Shown in pieces: positions 14,701 to 28,700 of a stretch of 64,000 nucleotides of DNA. The stretch's first letter is position 1, and each line of letters begins with the position of its first letter. The translations under genes were made by a program, and so were the position numbers. The notes beneath the pieces are model-generated. The model searched no databases. It had not been told where the DNA came from and saw only the letters and a list, made by a program, of their open reading frames with translations. Origin of the DNA: Melanocharis versteri (Eukaryota > Chordata > Aves > Passeriformes > Melanocharitidae); assembly GCA_013397845.1 (NCBI GenBank), contig VZTG01001729.1, forward strand, positions 471,984 to 535,983, written 5' to 3'.

Positions 14701-17700
14701 TAAATACCTTAATTAGACACTTTGTCCCTCTGTTTAGTCCCACATATATAACAGGACACGCAAATACAAGTCAGCAGCATGGAAAGAGGAGGAGGAAGCT
14801 CAAGGGAGGAAGAGTACACTCAGCCATAAGCTGCCCAACTAAGGACAAGAAATTTAGAAGTGTGAACTTCGGTTTAAGCATCCTATTTCCATTACATTTT
14901 CATGGGAAAAGAAATATCCATGCTCCAAAGGTTCAGTTACTGACAGGACAGCAAGAACATAGAAAAAGAACTCAGATTCCCAGACAAGTCAGGAAACCTT
15001 AACTATGGTTTAAAAACTAATCCGCTGCCACCACATTGTTAAGACCCCGATGAAACTTGTACAAGGCTTTAAGGCTTTCAAGGGAAATTTTAGACTGAGC
15101 ACTAGCATTTCATGGATCAGACAATCCAATTTAAGGGTTTGCCTATGCTAGAAGTTCACTGCTTTTACTTGCCTGCGGTGGTTAGAGTGGCATCCTGCTC
15201 AGCCAGGCACATGCCTCAATATGGGTGCAGTTGTGCATGTAATGCTAATTGCATTTGTAGGGCTTATTCGCTTTTTTAGGCAAAATAAACCTTTCCAAAT
15301 AAGACAGTGTTCCACTCAGCCCAGCACTGGGAAAACCATGGGCACAAAAATAAAATCCCATCTCTGACAACATAGTGTTTGATTGGTCTGTGTTTTCTAG
15401 TAGGCCAGTACCTGAACACTTGCAGAGACAGGAGGGAAGCAGAGAACCAGGAGAGAAGATAAAATACCTCCTTTCCAATTTGCATGGATTTACTAGTGCC
15501 CCAGCAATGATGTTTCATGGCGTATCTTCCCCCAGGAAAGGAGGAAATGGGCTGACATCCCACTATCTTTTCCACCCTGTGTTGTATCACCTCCAAATTA
15601 GCTCTACATGGAAATAAACTCTCTCCTAAAGTAAATAAAACTTTTCCTCATAGCACAGTAAGTTTTCTTCTAGATCGAGACTCTGTAATTTTAAATATAA
15701 ACTTGCTCCCTTTACACCAATCCTTAATATTTAAGGTGTGACCCACAGGCACAGAACAGGATTCTCGATAACACTAACTCTTCATGCAGCTTTGAACTTT
15801 GGTCAGGATGTCACATTAGCAGAGTCCCAACTAATAATTCATTTGAGCCATTTTCACGTGAGAAAACTTGGTTTCTCATGGTGCAAACTGAAATGGACAG
15901 TTTCAAGTCCCTTCTCTTTCCAAACATAGTTTGGAAATATTTTTTTAATTGCTCCTGTATTTCCTCCAAGATGCCTTTGAAACAAGCAATATTGTCTTTT
16001 CCAGTCTGACACAATGTTCTGCCCATAAATTTCAAATGAGAAGAAAAATTAAAAAGTAAATAAACATTCAAAAATATAACCTTTGGTTTAGTATTTGTAA
16101 CCTGCTTCCTTCATCTCATCTCCCACCAACTGATGCCTTCATTTCGGAGGATGAAAGCAAGGCAAGCCAGAAACACCATCCTCCTGCTGACTCCCTGCTT
16201 TATCCATTTGGTTGCAGTATCTTCTGCAGCTTGAAGTTTTGTGGGGTTGGCGTGTGTCTGAGTCCATCCTGCCTCCTTCCCTCACTGTTCCCACTGCAGC
16301 ACGAGGGTGCCAGAGCTCAAGGAGCAGACAGAAATGCTGGGTGACACCGCCTAGCCCAAATGCACATCTAAAAATGCACACCTAAAAAGCATTTTATCAG
16401 CCAACAAGGCTTCTGCACTTGAGCTGCTTAGCTCATTAGTCTTACAGTGCCTTTCCCTCTTCGAACACATCCACACTATTTACTTTGCCTGCTGTGGCTT
16501 CTCAGGTCTGTGCAAACCCCTCTGCCCTTCCCCAGAAAAACCCAGCCAGCAGGCAACACGCAACCTACAGAGAACCATCCTGCTCAGCTTTCTTTGCTGT
16601 AGAACTGCTCTGCGTGTTTGCGGGATCCAGAACACCCTGTTCATTAAATAACATAATTAGCTGTTTGGATCTGCAGCACTGTCATTAGTCTGCAGTGTAA
16701 CAGCCCAGATCAGGGGACGTGCAGTTTACAGTTGATGTGGATGTGGGGATTCGGATCACAGCTCAGTCTCAGGGCAAGCTCAAGTACAGCAAAAAGCATC
16801 CAAGCTTCCTGAGCAGCCAAGTCCCACCCGTGCCACAGAGCTGGATTCACGCACTGCTCGCCAGGTAGAACTGCCATGTGCACAAATCTGGGCTGGGACA
16901 GCAGGAGAGCCCAGGCCCCCACAGCAGACCCTGGCACAGCACAGACAACGGGCTAATTCAAAGTTTTCACAGCTGGAGCTCTGTTCAAGTCTAAACTTCC
17001 TTTTGTGGCTTCTCCTTACATGGCATCTGCTTTTGGGTAAGTGCAATTCTTATCTAGATACCCATTTCTACATGGGGTTTCATCAGGCTGGTGGATGAAT
17101 TATTATTATCCTCTGCAACCTGCTGGAGGGGGGAACAGAAGTGGCACATGAATAACAGACACTCAGGAGAGGGAAAAAAACATCAGAAAACCAAGCCAAG
17201 GCTCACTTAGCCTGTTTGTTTTTTTTCATTTTTTTTATTATTATTGAAGTAGGTTTTCATTAGCTGATAAACACTCTGACAGGGCGATTACTCCAAGAGA
17301 AATCATCATGCAGAGCAAATCAGTACATCCACGAGGCTGTCTCCATTCTCCAGCCTCCACAGGGACCACTTCCCCCATCGATAAATGCAGAGGAGAAGGA
17401 GATGTTAATTCTTCCTAGTAATACTTTGCCTTTCATCTGAGATTTTCAAAGCACTCAACACTGAGCATTTGTTTTGTTAATGTTTAGAGGGCCCAGGAGA
17501 GTGGAGGCCTCATTAGGAAATTGATGCAGACAAAACAGCATCATCCCTGTGCTGAAGACTATGGTCTGACCAGGCTGGACAGACCAGGTGCATCAGAGGA
17601 AATGAAGGCAAAGGAACCTGTATACAATTATCCACTGAGATGACCAGGAAGCCAATTCTGTTGCCCTGAGCCTCAGTCTTTCTCACTGGATCAGGCTGAA

Positions 17701-20700
17701 CATCACAGCCAAGCGCCCCACACCAGAGGCAGAATATCCCCATAAAAAAGACAGGAGAGGCCAAAGGAACTGTGGTTTCCAGGAAGCATTAGAAGTCAAA
17801 GAACAGACTTATTTCCCCAGCTAGCCCTAAAGAAGGTGCCCAGATATCTCCCTGATAAGCCAAGGCTGAAATACCTGCACAGAGACAGCTCCACCATAAA
17901 TGCCAGGAAGAAATGTGTGGAAAAGCATATATGTGAATAACAGCCACTTCTCTTTTCCATTTCAGCGTTTCCTCCCAAAGGAGAATGTCGTGTATATTAC
18001 TTGCATCTATAAATAATTTATGTGTCTGAAAGAAAGAAGGCAAGGTCTTACAAATTTAGGTACCATATGCCTTCATACACATATTTATGTACAGAAATAT
18101 ATATGCACGCACAACACTCTGCTATCCTGGCACTCGGATCTCTACAGACAGCTCATTTCTCTCCCCTCTCCTCCTCTGCAGGATCACACTAATGAAGTTA
18201 GGCCTGGCAACATTAGCGAAGCACTTATTTAATCCACCCTTTCAAATTCAACTGATATCTGCCCAGATAATATCAAGAGACCAGCTGAGGCCCCTTCGTC
18301 AGCAGCCTTGAAGGAGTCATAAGCAAGAAGATAATAAGAAATCTTATTACCAGCTTGGAGAGAAAGAGAAAATAGGGATTTGGAAGAGACATATAAGCCA
18401 AAATTGACCCTAGGCAAATGCACGTGAGTAAGGCTTTCAAATGCAGTACATCAGGAGATCCCTAAAATAGGGTTTTAAATGTGTACAATGCACCCAGCCA
18501 ATAAAAAGGTGTTTTATCAGATGCTGGGCAGCTCTGTCTCTGTCAGGACACAGAAGCAAATATTTATCCTCAGCTAAAAAAAAAGAATTTACCTTTCTGT
18601 TTTACCTCCAGGACATGAATTTTCTTTTGTTCTCTCCCCTTCTGCAGTATCAATGAACAAAAATGGCATTCTTGGTTTATACATCTCCTCAGAAACACAG
18701 AAACTCACTGCATATATCTGGAGACACCACCTAAATCTTAAAATTCATCCCAGAAGTTGGTATCAGTCACAAGATGTTTTTGAAATAAGCAATCTTGAAA
18801 AGCAATAGCATTACACACTTGCCTGCAAAGTAACCAAAATTACTTTCTTTCTTGGAATTTCTGAAGAACCAGAGACATGGCATATTTTTATGAATTATTT
18901 ATCTAGTATTTCTCACAGAATACTGCTTTTTGGCAAATTTTGACCAATTTTTATACTTGAAGCTGGATATCACTTTGAAAAATACAGAAGTTTTGTAGCC
19001 CTGCAAAGAAGAGACAGCCACACTAAGGAATCACAAACTGGTCACCGGACCTGACGACCAGAATGACCTGCACAAACCCTTATGGTAACTATTCTGTTTG
19101 AATTAGTGATTCCTTCACCTTTGCTCTCTTCCCTTAAAATAGGGCTGACACTCCAGGATCCTTCTTCCAGCAGAGCTCCAGTACACCATGGTTCCACATG
19201 CCCAAGATGGGAGAGGAACCTCGGCTGGTGAAGGCACAAGGATCCCTCACCACTGCATCTTCACAGCCAAGGCTAAGCAATGCTTTGAGGAAAACACTGT
19301 CACTGAGATGAGCCTGAAAAGCCAAAAGGAGAAGCTGATGGCCTGTTATTAACAACAGATGGCTCTCAGTAGCAGATCTTCAGGGGAAATGGTACCACTT
19401 CCCAGTTTGGGGGCCTGGAAAGCTGAGACACCATGGAGGTGAAGTGGTTTGCCAAGGGGCGCTCACAGTGACTCTGCTCCTTCTGATTTATTAATAACTC
19501 CATCTACACTGACTCAGCTGGAAAATATGATGGCCTCTGAAAGCAGATGAAAGCTGGTTTATGGCCCAGAAAGGGAATGTCAGTTTAGCATATTTCTAAG
19601 CCTGTTTCTAAAACCAAAGTTATATTTAAGCACTCATATGTTACAGCTGATCTCGACCCAGAAGACAACGTCTTTTGTGCTTTGCAGGGTGTCCCACCGG
19701 AGGCAGAAACAATTACGTTTGTTTCAGTTTGGTTTTTAACCTCAAAAAGAGAATAAGCAGCATTTTAAGTTGACCCAAATACTTGGCTTCACATGACCTA
19801 TTTCTGACTACGATAACTGCACAGACATCGTTTACAGGTCACCGAAGTGTGACGTGCAGGGAGCAGCACAGCAGCTGCACAGCAGCCCAGAACCCAGCCA
19901 GAAATATCCTCCCCCTGTGCCTGACCACTGACAATCTGAAGCCTCCTCATCACCACTGATTTTGGCGCGGAATGGCTATTTCCAACGGTTTCATTAATTG
20001 CAGATCCAACACACAGTTAGGACACTGATCCATCTGACCTGCTGGCTTGGACAGCTTTGACAATTCTTCACAAGCTTGGGACATACTCACTCGAAGAATT
20101 TCAGGCTAGCCCGTATCAGTTCTCCTTTTGGTTGAATCTAACACCAATAAAAGATTAAGCAAAGTGGCCTCCTCTGCTGCTCTGACAAAGACCAGCACAA
20201 GCAGTAATGGCTGCAGTGAGCACAGCTCACCCCTGCACTTTCATCTGCCCATCCAGGGGAAGGGGTGCACTGCTGAAGGTGACGATGGATCTGCTCTGCA
20301 TCAGGTTTGGCATTTAAACAAAAAATGAGTCAAATTTGCAACAGAAGTATGGACTGAGACTGCAGGTCTACTAGGCAATGCAAACATGGCATATGCTGTT
20401 GCAGTAGGGTCCTTATAGGGACTGCTATGCAACCCCATGCTGTTCCAGCTCCTGCACCAGCTCTACCCCTGTGGTCACATCTCTGCCTGGAATACACTTG
20501 GGAGCTGTGCTGACTTAGTTCAGCTCTGTGCCTAATCAAAATTAAAAGCCTCTTAGAAAGACAGCAGTCTGCCAAGACTTCAAAGGAAAGGTTAGTTAAA
20601 CCGCAGGACTACCTGCACACCCAGAGGAACGAGATTTTCTTTTACTGTCACAACTGAAAATCAATGCCTGTGTGTCATGGCAGGAATATGTGCAAAGAGC

Positions 20701-23700
20701 TCCTTCACCTCCCCATGTTTTGCCCAGCACTGAAGAGTTATCCCTCCCTGCAGACATCTATCCCTAGCAGTTCTCTCCCACAGCTGCTGTGTCAACAAGG
20801 CACTTCCCCAGCCCTGAGGATCTGCTTCTCCTCTTCAGTCCCTACAGTCCAGAAGCACCAACTTTAATTGCTGACAGGAATGGTGGATGTCTCCTCTCCT
20901 CACACACCCAACCCCAGACCATGCCCCCAGTAAGCTCTTCAGGAGGTGCTCCCTGGGATCAGGGGGAAGGGAACTGCAGAGCTGTGCAGCACTTCTCCAG
21001 CAATCATGTTTGTGTCCTGCACGTGGGTGTTTCTGAACGGTATTTGAGAAGTTACTGCTGACACATTTTGACATTCTTCTATTGACATCTAGAGATGTAA
21101 ATAGATGTAGCCTGGCTTTCACAGACATCACTTACCTCCATGGGCATCAGATCCCAAAGGGAGGTGACACTTGAGCACAATTCAGTTTAGACAGTAGGTG
21201 CCACAAGCCTCCCTTATTCTGCTGGAAGCTTCATATCCTCCTGACTTTGCACATCCTTGCCTTCACAGAAATTCACCAGATGCCCATCCTAACTGGAGCC
21301 TCCCTGACCACCTCCAAATTAAATCTAATCACCAGCTCATGCCTAAATGTGATTAGTGTCCATGAGTGGCAGGAAGCAGGGAACATTCTATAAAACTGAG
21401 ATCAGGGCCAGGCTTGATGAAACTTGATAAGAATTATCTCTGGAAATAAGTGCAGTGAAAACAGAGGCCCCGTAACAGGGTAAAACAGCCTGTCCAGAGA
21501 TCTAAGCCTCTGTCCTACATCTTGTCCAGCTGGTGTAAAGTTCTATATACTACACTAGGAGGAAGATGACAGGTAGCAGTTTCATCCAAAAAGCTTTAGA
21601 AGGATGATAAAGCCAATGCAGGAGATAAAGACAGGAAGACAAGGCATAAGGAAAAGTAACAGATCAGCCACCACATCGAAGGAGCAGCTCAGCAATGCTG
21701 TTGAGACAAAGGATCCTCTGTCATGCACAGTTTCCAAAGGCATGGATTGCAAACCTGTGCTGGTGCCACTGAAGCCTTTGGGGAAGCCCACTGAGTATCT
21801 GATACCAAGGAAGACCCCAGGCAGCTGCATACTCTGTCCTTGTCAATGGGAACAACATTTGGGCATTCCTGTCATGGAATGAGAAGCCATCACCGTCATC
21901 TACACAGAAGGCACTCAGCCTTACTCTCATGGCCTCCAGAGCTGTACAGAGTCATCCAGAGAAGAATGCAGTTGAAAAAAAGGAAAATAAACATCAGCTT
22001 TTCTGTTCTGGAATGTGGTTGTTTGCATAGCTGAAGTATTTTTGGCTGTATACACAAAATTCAATCTAGATGTTCCTCAAGTTCAGCTTTTACAATTAGA
22101 GAACTTTTATATCCTGACTGACCCTGTATTTTCAGGGAGGGTTAAGTTAGTTTTGGCTATAAAATACTGATTATCAGCTGTTTATTGCACAACTGTGGAC
22201 AACTATCCTACTTCCCTCATTTATCACTAGATCCCTGGGAAAAGCAAGCTTGCTTTTACAGCAGGAAAGGAGACACACAGAAGTGCTGAAGTCTTGTCAT
22301 GACACCAAGGAAAACCGGTCAGAGATAAGCTGGCAGTCTCTCCAAAAGCTTGAGCAGAGCGGAGGTGCCTGGAAATGAAGCAAGGAGGGGCTGGCTTCTT
22401 CTGTGCAACAGCTGGGAAAAATGCTACAAGCTTCTTTCCAAGGCCAGCCCTCATTTAACTGAAAAGATTAGAACAAAATCAAACAGTAAGCCACTCTCAA
22501 ACCGACAGAGCTGGAGGGATGACACATGCAAGCAAGCAGCCTGCATGCAAAAATAAGACAGCTGAAGAAGCAATGCCTGTATTTTCCTCCTAGAAAGCAG
22601 CCTGGGGAGTTAAGACATAGCTTGGCTCTGCAAAACTTTGGAGAATATCATCTCCCACTTGATCGGCATCCTTTCCCACACCTTTCCACAGCAGAATTAA
22701 AGAGCAGCTTTCAGAGGATCGCTGTGACACTACAGGGAGGCAGCACGACAGAAAGGCTCCAGCCTGGATGGCAGAATCCCCCCAAACCCCACCCCAGAGC
22801 CCAGCCGGCCCTCCTACGTGTGAAACCAAACTGGCTGGCAGCTCTGGGTAGAGTTGTAGGAAGCCAAGGAGAGAAAAAACCCATTTATAAAACACACTGT
22901 TTAGGGAGAGCTACAGCATCTTACAGTGACAGTTTTACAGAGTAACTGATTAAGGCCAGGCAGGATGCAGGAGTTCTGCTCCAATCTCACCCTCTGTGCC
23001 AGTGCCATAAAGACAGAATCAAAAGCAGTAAATATGACTGCTCTGCCTCTTTGGCATGAAGGATTCCCAGTTGGGGGACTGTGCCACTAACTCACTTGGC
23101 ACCAGGGAATGTGACTCTTGGGCAGATGAAAACAGAAAAGGCACTGACTGCTGCCTCCTCCTCAGGGCAGAGGGGCAGCTGTAGGACCACGGACAGCCCA
23201 GTGGAAGGCAGAGCATCTTTCTTCTGCTTCCTGCAGCAAATGAGTGGAAGGATCAGGTTTAAAACACAGACCTCAATAAGAACTTTTTGGACTTTCTCCC
23301 ATTTTTACAAGTCCTCCAAATCACATCAAGTGGCACATATCTCTGGTTTCAAGGAAGTGCCACATGTTAAAACACTTCAGTTTTTTTTGCCTTGACTGCA
23401 AGTAGAAAGCACATGGATAAACTGAATATCAGTCATTGCCATGCCCATCAAAGCATGTGACAGTATCCTAAATTAGAGCATTTCACCACCACAAACAAAA
23501 CCTTCACTGAACACAGGAAATGTCCAGCTACAGCCCATGACAAACAATTAGTAGCTGTGGTTTGACAGACATTTCCATCCGATTAGCAATTCTTGCTTTC
23601 ACCTCTTTGAAAATATTACTTAAAGCCCATAACACCCTGTAAAGTTTTATAAACAGGGAAAGCATAATTTAAATAATTCAGCCAGGGCCTTGAAGGAGCA

Positions 23701-25559
23701 GTGCATCAGCTGGACTACAATCCAATCAATTCTTCTCTAACCCTCCTCCCCAAACATGAGCTCATACTTGGTTGCTGAGGATTCAATAACAATTAATTTT
23801 TGCACCACAAAAACCTAGCTGTCTTTGCTGACAGAGCTCCCATTCTGCAAACTATATTATTGTCGTAAGAATGCAAAGGAAAATATCCAGTGACAAATTA
23901 AACAGATTCTACCAAATGCCTCAGCTCCGTACAAAGAGATGTTAAAACCTTCAAGTGGTGTCAAAATATCTCTCTCAAAAGTGGCAGGTTTTGAATGGCT
24001 TGGTAATTAAAAACTCTGAAGATTGTTGGCTTTAGTTCAGCACACTTCACATTCACAGAAAGCCTTATTTCTTCCCTCCACAGTGCCAGATATTGATGCA
24101 CCAAGATATTTTAAAAGCCAGTCAGCCACCAACTTCCATGAGAAAACGGCAAAAAAACCAGCAGTGCTAAAATCCCAACATCTGCAGAGGCTGTTCACAT
24201 ATCATCAGTCTGCCTGGGTAACAAAGAGACAGAAATTTGCAATATCACATAAACCCACAAGCAGCGCTCACACCTTGCAGGTGAGGGGAGGGTTTCTCCC
24301 TATGGGCACCAAACGAAGAGCAGAGGGAGCCCAAGCAGGACGTGGAAACAACCAAACCCCAACCACCTCAGCAGCCAGGTACCATCCAGAGGGAGCTCTG
24401 TTTTGAGCATACTGAATAGGAGGCTCCAGAGCTGTCATACTTTGGCCAAACTCCACGGCTATTTTAAGAGGAGATCTGTGTATACTCCTTACAGGATATA
24501 CAGAGCATACCGAAACATGCAAACTCCCCCATAAATATGCTATAGATCAAGGACAAAACCGAGTCCTTTTTTAACACCGAAAATGTTTTCCACACAAAAG
24601 CCATGTTATTAATTACAATTTTCTCCTTGAGAGGCTCACACCAAGGGTTAGTCATATACCTCCCATTGACTCTAATGAGAGCCTTATGGTTAGAACAGCA
24701 ACAGCTTTTTCCAGAACATGGTGGGTGGAAGCAACTTCTATTTTAATAGGCCAAGAGTAGCGAGAAAGACAGAAAACCAGAAAAAAAAATTCCCCCTGCA
24801 TGTTTGGAAGGGGAAGAGATATGGCATATGTGTTCTCTGCCTCATTTCAGGGACCTGAAATGCCTCTTCAAATTAGTCCTTAAAGCTTTGCACCAAGACA
24901 ATAAAGTAATTTTCAGAAGAGATGTTGACTTGCTCCTTCCTTTAGGATGAACAACTTCCACAGTGAAAGGACAGCACCAAGACACAAGCATGGAAGCTGA
25001 AAACACATGTTGGGTTTGGGAAAGATCTTACAGAAGATTATATATACTGCCAGTGGTTCAAGGGTGGCATATCTGCAGTACCAGAGCTAGAGAGAAAAAA
25101 TAAAAAGGCTTCTCCAAAGAGCCACCACATTTCAAGCTAACTTGAATTCTGAAATGGAAACTCACCCCCTCGAACCTATACTTAGAAAGAAAATCCTTAA
25201 AAAGTACAGTCTGAGATTTCATTTAGGAAAACTGAAAACAATCTTGTAACTGAGGATTTTCAAAACACTTTTGAAGCTCCTTAAAATGCCTAAAGCTTGG
25301 CTGTTTGCAAGCTGACAAGCTGGGCAACAGACATGAGAACTGGGTTGTGAAGGGTATTTTAAAGCAGAGGAGCCTCCCTTGGTGCACACCTTTGAAACAG
25401 GAACACCGGAGCCCTACAAATCCCACCTCCAGAGCAGCACACACGGTGTGAGCCTGGAAACCCAGGCTCCTGTAAAGCACAAAGACAATTCAACTTGGAG
25501 CTTCTCTTTTTTTCGACTCTTCTGTTATTCCACATGGCCTATTAAGAGTAACCTTAATA
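5714..25559. other. Intronic sequence without a recognisable gene
   Basis: About 20 kb of intron with A+T-rich patches near 5720-6870 and 10850-11190. There is a weak MIR-like trace at 17385-17480 and another possible one near 19420-19500. No exon, RNA gene or intact mobile element could be recognised. Open frames are short and scattered over all six frames. Confidence 0.65.
17385..17480 (+). repeat. Possible MIR/core-SINE relic
   Basis: The stretch 'cctttcatctgagatttt' followed by 'caaagcactcaaca' and 'ttgttaatgtttagag' resembles the 'ctttcatctgaggatctcaaagcactttacaaac' region of conserved amniote SINE/LINE 3' segments. It is short and decayed, so the assignment is tentative. Confidence 0.3.
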
Positions 25560-25564
25560 TTTGT

Positions 25565-25710
25565 GTAAGGTTTCAAAACTCTGTCCAAACATCAGTTAAT
25601 CCTCTTAACAAATTTGTGAGGTAAGCAAATGAGTATTATCATTTCCATTTCATGGATGACAAAGCTAAAACATGTAAAGGAAGTTAAAGCTGCTATTTCC
25701 AAACGAGCAG
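25565..25710 (+). repeat. MIR SINE relic (sense)
   Basis: The order of motifs follows MIR closely: 'gttaatcctcttaacaaa', 'tttgtgaggtaagcaaatga', 'gtattatcatttccattt', 'catggatgacaaagctaaaa', then 'catgtaaaggaagttaaag'. This corresponds to the MIR stretch around 'taatcctcacaac...gaggtaggtactattatta...' and the 'cagatgaggaaactgaggc' core. It is the clearest ancient SINE in the window. Confidence 0.65.
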
Positions 25711-25718
25711 GCGAACAG

Positions 25719-25741
25719 AATGAATGAATGAATGAGTGAAT
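25719..25741 (+). repeat. Short (GAAT)n tetranucleotide repeat
   Basis: About five GAAT units with one interruption (GAGT), directly after the MIR relic. Too short to be strongly unstable. Confidence 0.8.
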
Positions 25742-28700
25742 AGAGCATCCTGAAAGTTCAGAGGAGATCTCTTCCTCTAAAGAATCATATCACTTGCAAG
25801 TGTGGTTAGACATTCAGGCTCCTGAAGGAGCAGGGCATGCACACGTTCATGCAGAGGGTGATACCTGACACTCATCTTCATGTGAGAGGCAAATTCTGCT
25901 TGGATTTGACGGCATTATGCAAGAGGCTGCTTGGTGAGTACAGCAAGAGATGGGTCCTGGGATCTTGCTCCCAGGAATTACTGAAAATTATTCCAACAAG
26001 CACCACTTCAAATCTCCCTGGGAATGGCTCACCCCTTAAAACCCACAGCTCCTATCTGCAGACACACCAGTTATGGCTGGGATGGGATGTTTGAATCACA
26101 TCCAGCAGTGCTCTTCAGGACACTGTCTTCAGGACAGACTCCAGTGGTTCCTTCTTCCCCAGGGCAGGGGAGCCCATCTGCCTAGTGCTGCACACAGTGG
26201 AGGTGGTCACCACTCTTGTTTTCCTATATGGTTTGTTTCAAATACATTTGTAAGGGCACTGAAGTATTTGAGCTGGGTATTTTATTGTCTTGTTCTTATA
26301 GATCCAAATAAACATCACACCAACTAGAAAAATAGATTAGTTATTAAAAAATACACACATAAGCAAACTAGAATTTACTTTTTTTTTTTTCTAAGACCTC
26401 AGAACATGTCCAGAAGTCCTTAATGCCTGAAAGGATAAAACCCCAAAATGAACAGCACCCCAGACGCAGCACAAGCTAATTTATATGAGCCAAAAACCTT
26501 CTGTACAGAGTATACAGAACTGTGAAACAGGTTTGATCGTGGGCCAAGTTGTGATTCCTGGGCTGGAGTGTGATTATCCAGCATGACTTTGCATTATTGC
26601 ACAAGGGCACAGGTGTGAGAGGGTGCTGCAGAAAATCACAGGTGAAGAGCCAAAGGCTGAGCATCTTCAACAGAGAAAAAAACCTGCCCTTTAAGTACAC
26701 AAAGCTTTGAGTTAGGCCAGAGTTTTATACTGTGGTGACAGAGAGGAGAAGAGTAAATTAACTGTGGTTTATTTTTACTAAGCAAGAACCTAGTACCTTA
26801 TATGCTTTTACTGCTGAAATAGAAACAGATTAGATAAATTAAACTGATGACAATGACATTTACCTTGAGAGCCAAGACGCAAAGTAACAAACACTGATTT
26901 GCTGTCAGAAGCACATGGAGCAAGACCTAGATTTTCATAAATCTCAGCTGTTGCTCAGGCAACAGCCACTTTTAAACAGCTACCATGCAGAGAGCATTTC
27001 CACAAACCCAGCCTGTAGCATCTCTGACTCAGTTTACTTGCTGCCAGCAAGGATGGGAACCTCAGGGTGAGAGAAAGCAGCAAGTGTTTCACAGTCCCTG
27101 TGCGAGGAAAGCTTCCCTGGGGCCACTGTAAAAGCTGACGCATCCCAGGGAAAAAGCTCTGCTGCTCACTGTGCGAGCAAGAAAGACCTGGATCAGGTCT
27201 GTTTCCCTCCCTGGGTAGAGGGATGATGTGGCAGGGCTGCAGGGAGGACCTGCCCTGTGGCTGTACAGCTTCCTGCAGTTGTAAAAGCACCACAGACCAG
27301 CCCTGCCAACTACAACTGACAGACAAGCAATAGTTCTTCCTGAACCCTGAGGCTACAGAGGCCCTAGAAAACAGCTACCAGGCAGGAGGAGAGCCTGCAT
27401 TCCCAATTCCCTGCCTCTTGCTTTACTGGAGTTTGGCCTTTCTGTCCTCCAAACACATTAGCTTGGCTATTTAATTTTCCTCCCTCCAATTCTCACTGCC
27501 CATGGAGAAGCAGCTCCTTCCTTGCCAGCCTGTTCCCACTCACCTGATCCTTTTGTTTCAGCTCATTATGACTGTCTGCGTGGGAAGGAGAGCTCAGTAA
27601 ATGAGCACCAAGTGTGTTATTCTCAGATTTTTCTTCACATTTCGTAGCAAGGTGGCACATGTACATCAGCACGTTTTCACTTTTCTTGCTGAGCAGTTTG
27701 GACAGAGCCTCAGAGTTCTGTGGGATGGAAACCTGGTGGCAAAGCTCTGTTCCAGCCTGTTCTGCTGTCAGAGCATAAAGCTGAATTTCTTCCCATTTAA
27801 GCATTGTACCCGAAAAAAGGTATTTCCTGCAATAACCCTTAATGCTCAGTGTATATAGTGGCCTGCTTCGCTCTGCTTACTTAACAACAAAACCCTCCCA
27901 TCTATTTCTTGCCTCTGATCAAACAGCAGTGGAGGTTTCCAGACTTGGACACCATTAAAATCTGTATTCTCCACTAGCCAGTAAAAGGTGCATGAAGAAC
28001 TGAAAAGGGTAATAGGGCATAAATGACTTTTAGGCAGCAAGTCCCACTGGTCTGTACAAAACACAGACAAGATTGGAAAGCGCGTGACCTTATATAAGGG
28101 CTGTAATTTCAAAAACTGGAACAAGATCTCTAAATAACATTTGCAGAAGAAAATGAATTGCAATTAAAAAAGGACTAAGTGTCCCTCTTGCCACAGGTGA
28201 GACTGCAATAGGCTTGCAAAGCAGCCTTAGGCTGAGGCCAGGAGACAGAAGGAGAAAGGGATTCAAATGTGGAGCCAAAGCAAAAATACCCAACAAATGT
28301 TGCTTTGATTTGCCTGTGCAGCAACATTCCAGTTACCTGGAGTGACTCTACGGAAGGAGCCCAGCAACAACATGGGTTATGGGGAGATGCTGTGGCCAGA
28401 TTGTCACAGAAATGCAGAGTATTTTATCAGGTGGAAAAAAAGCAGAAGACAGTGCACAACAGTAAAGCAGCAGCCTCCCTGCTGACCCCACAGAGGTAAA
28501 AAGGCAGAAAGGCTGGAGGGTTTAGCTGAAATTAAACAGACAGTGGATTAGTATGGGATTTTTATCCTTGACCTGGCTTTCTCTCTTGCAGACAGCTTAC
28601 ACCCAAACACATCGGCAAAAGAGGAACCGGCAGACAAGTGATACAGTTTTGCTCTGGCACAATCAGAGGAAGGAAGGAAGTCATCTATGCTTTACTGTAC

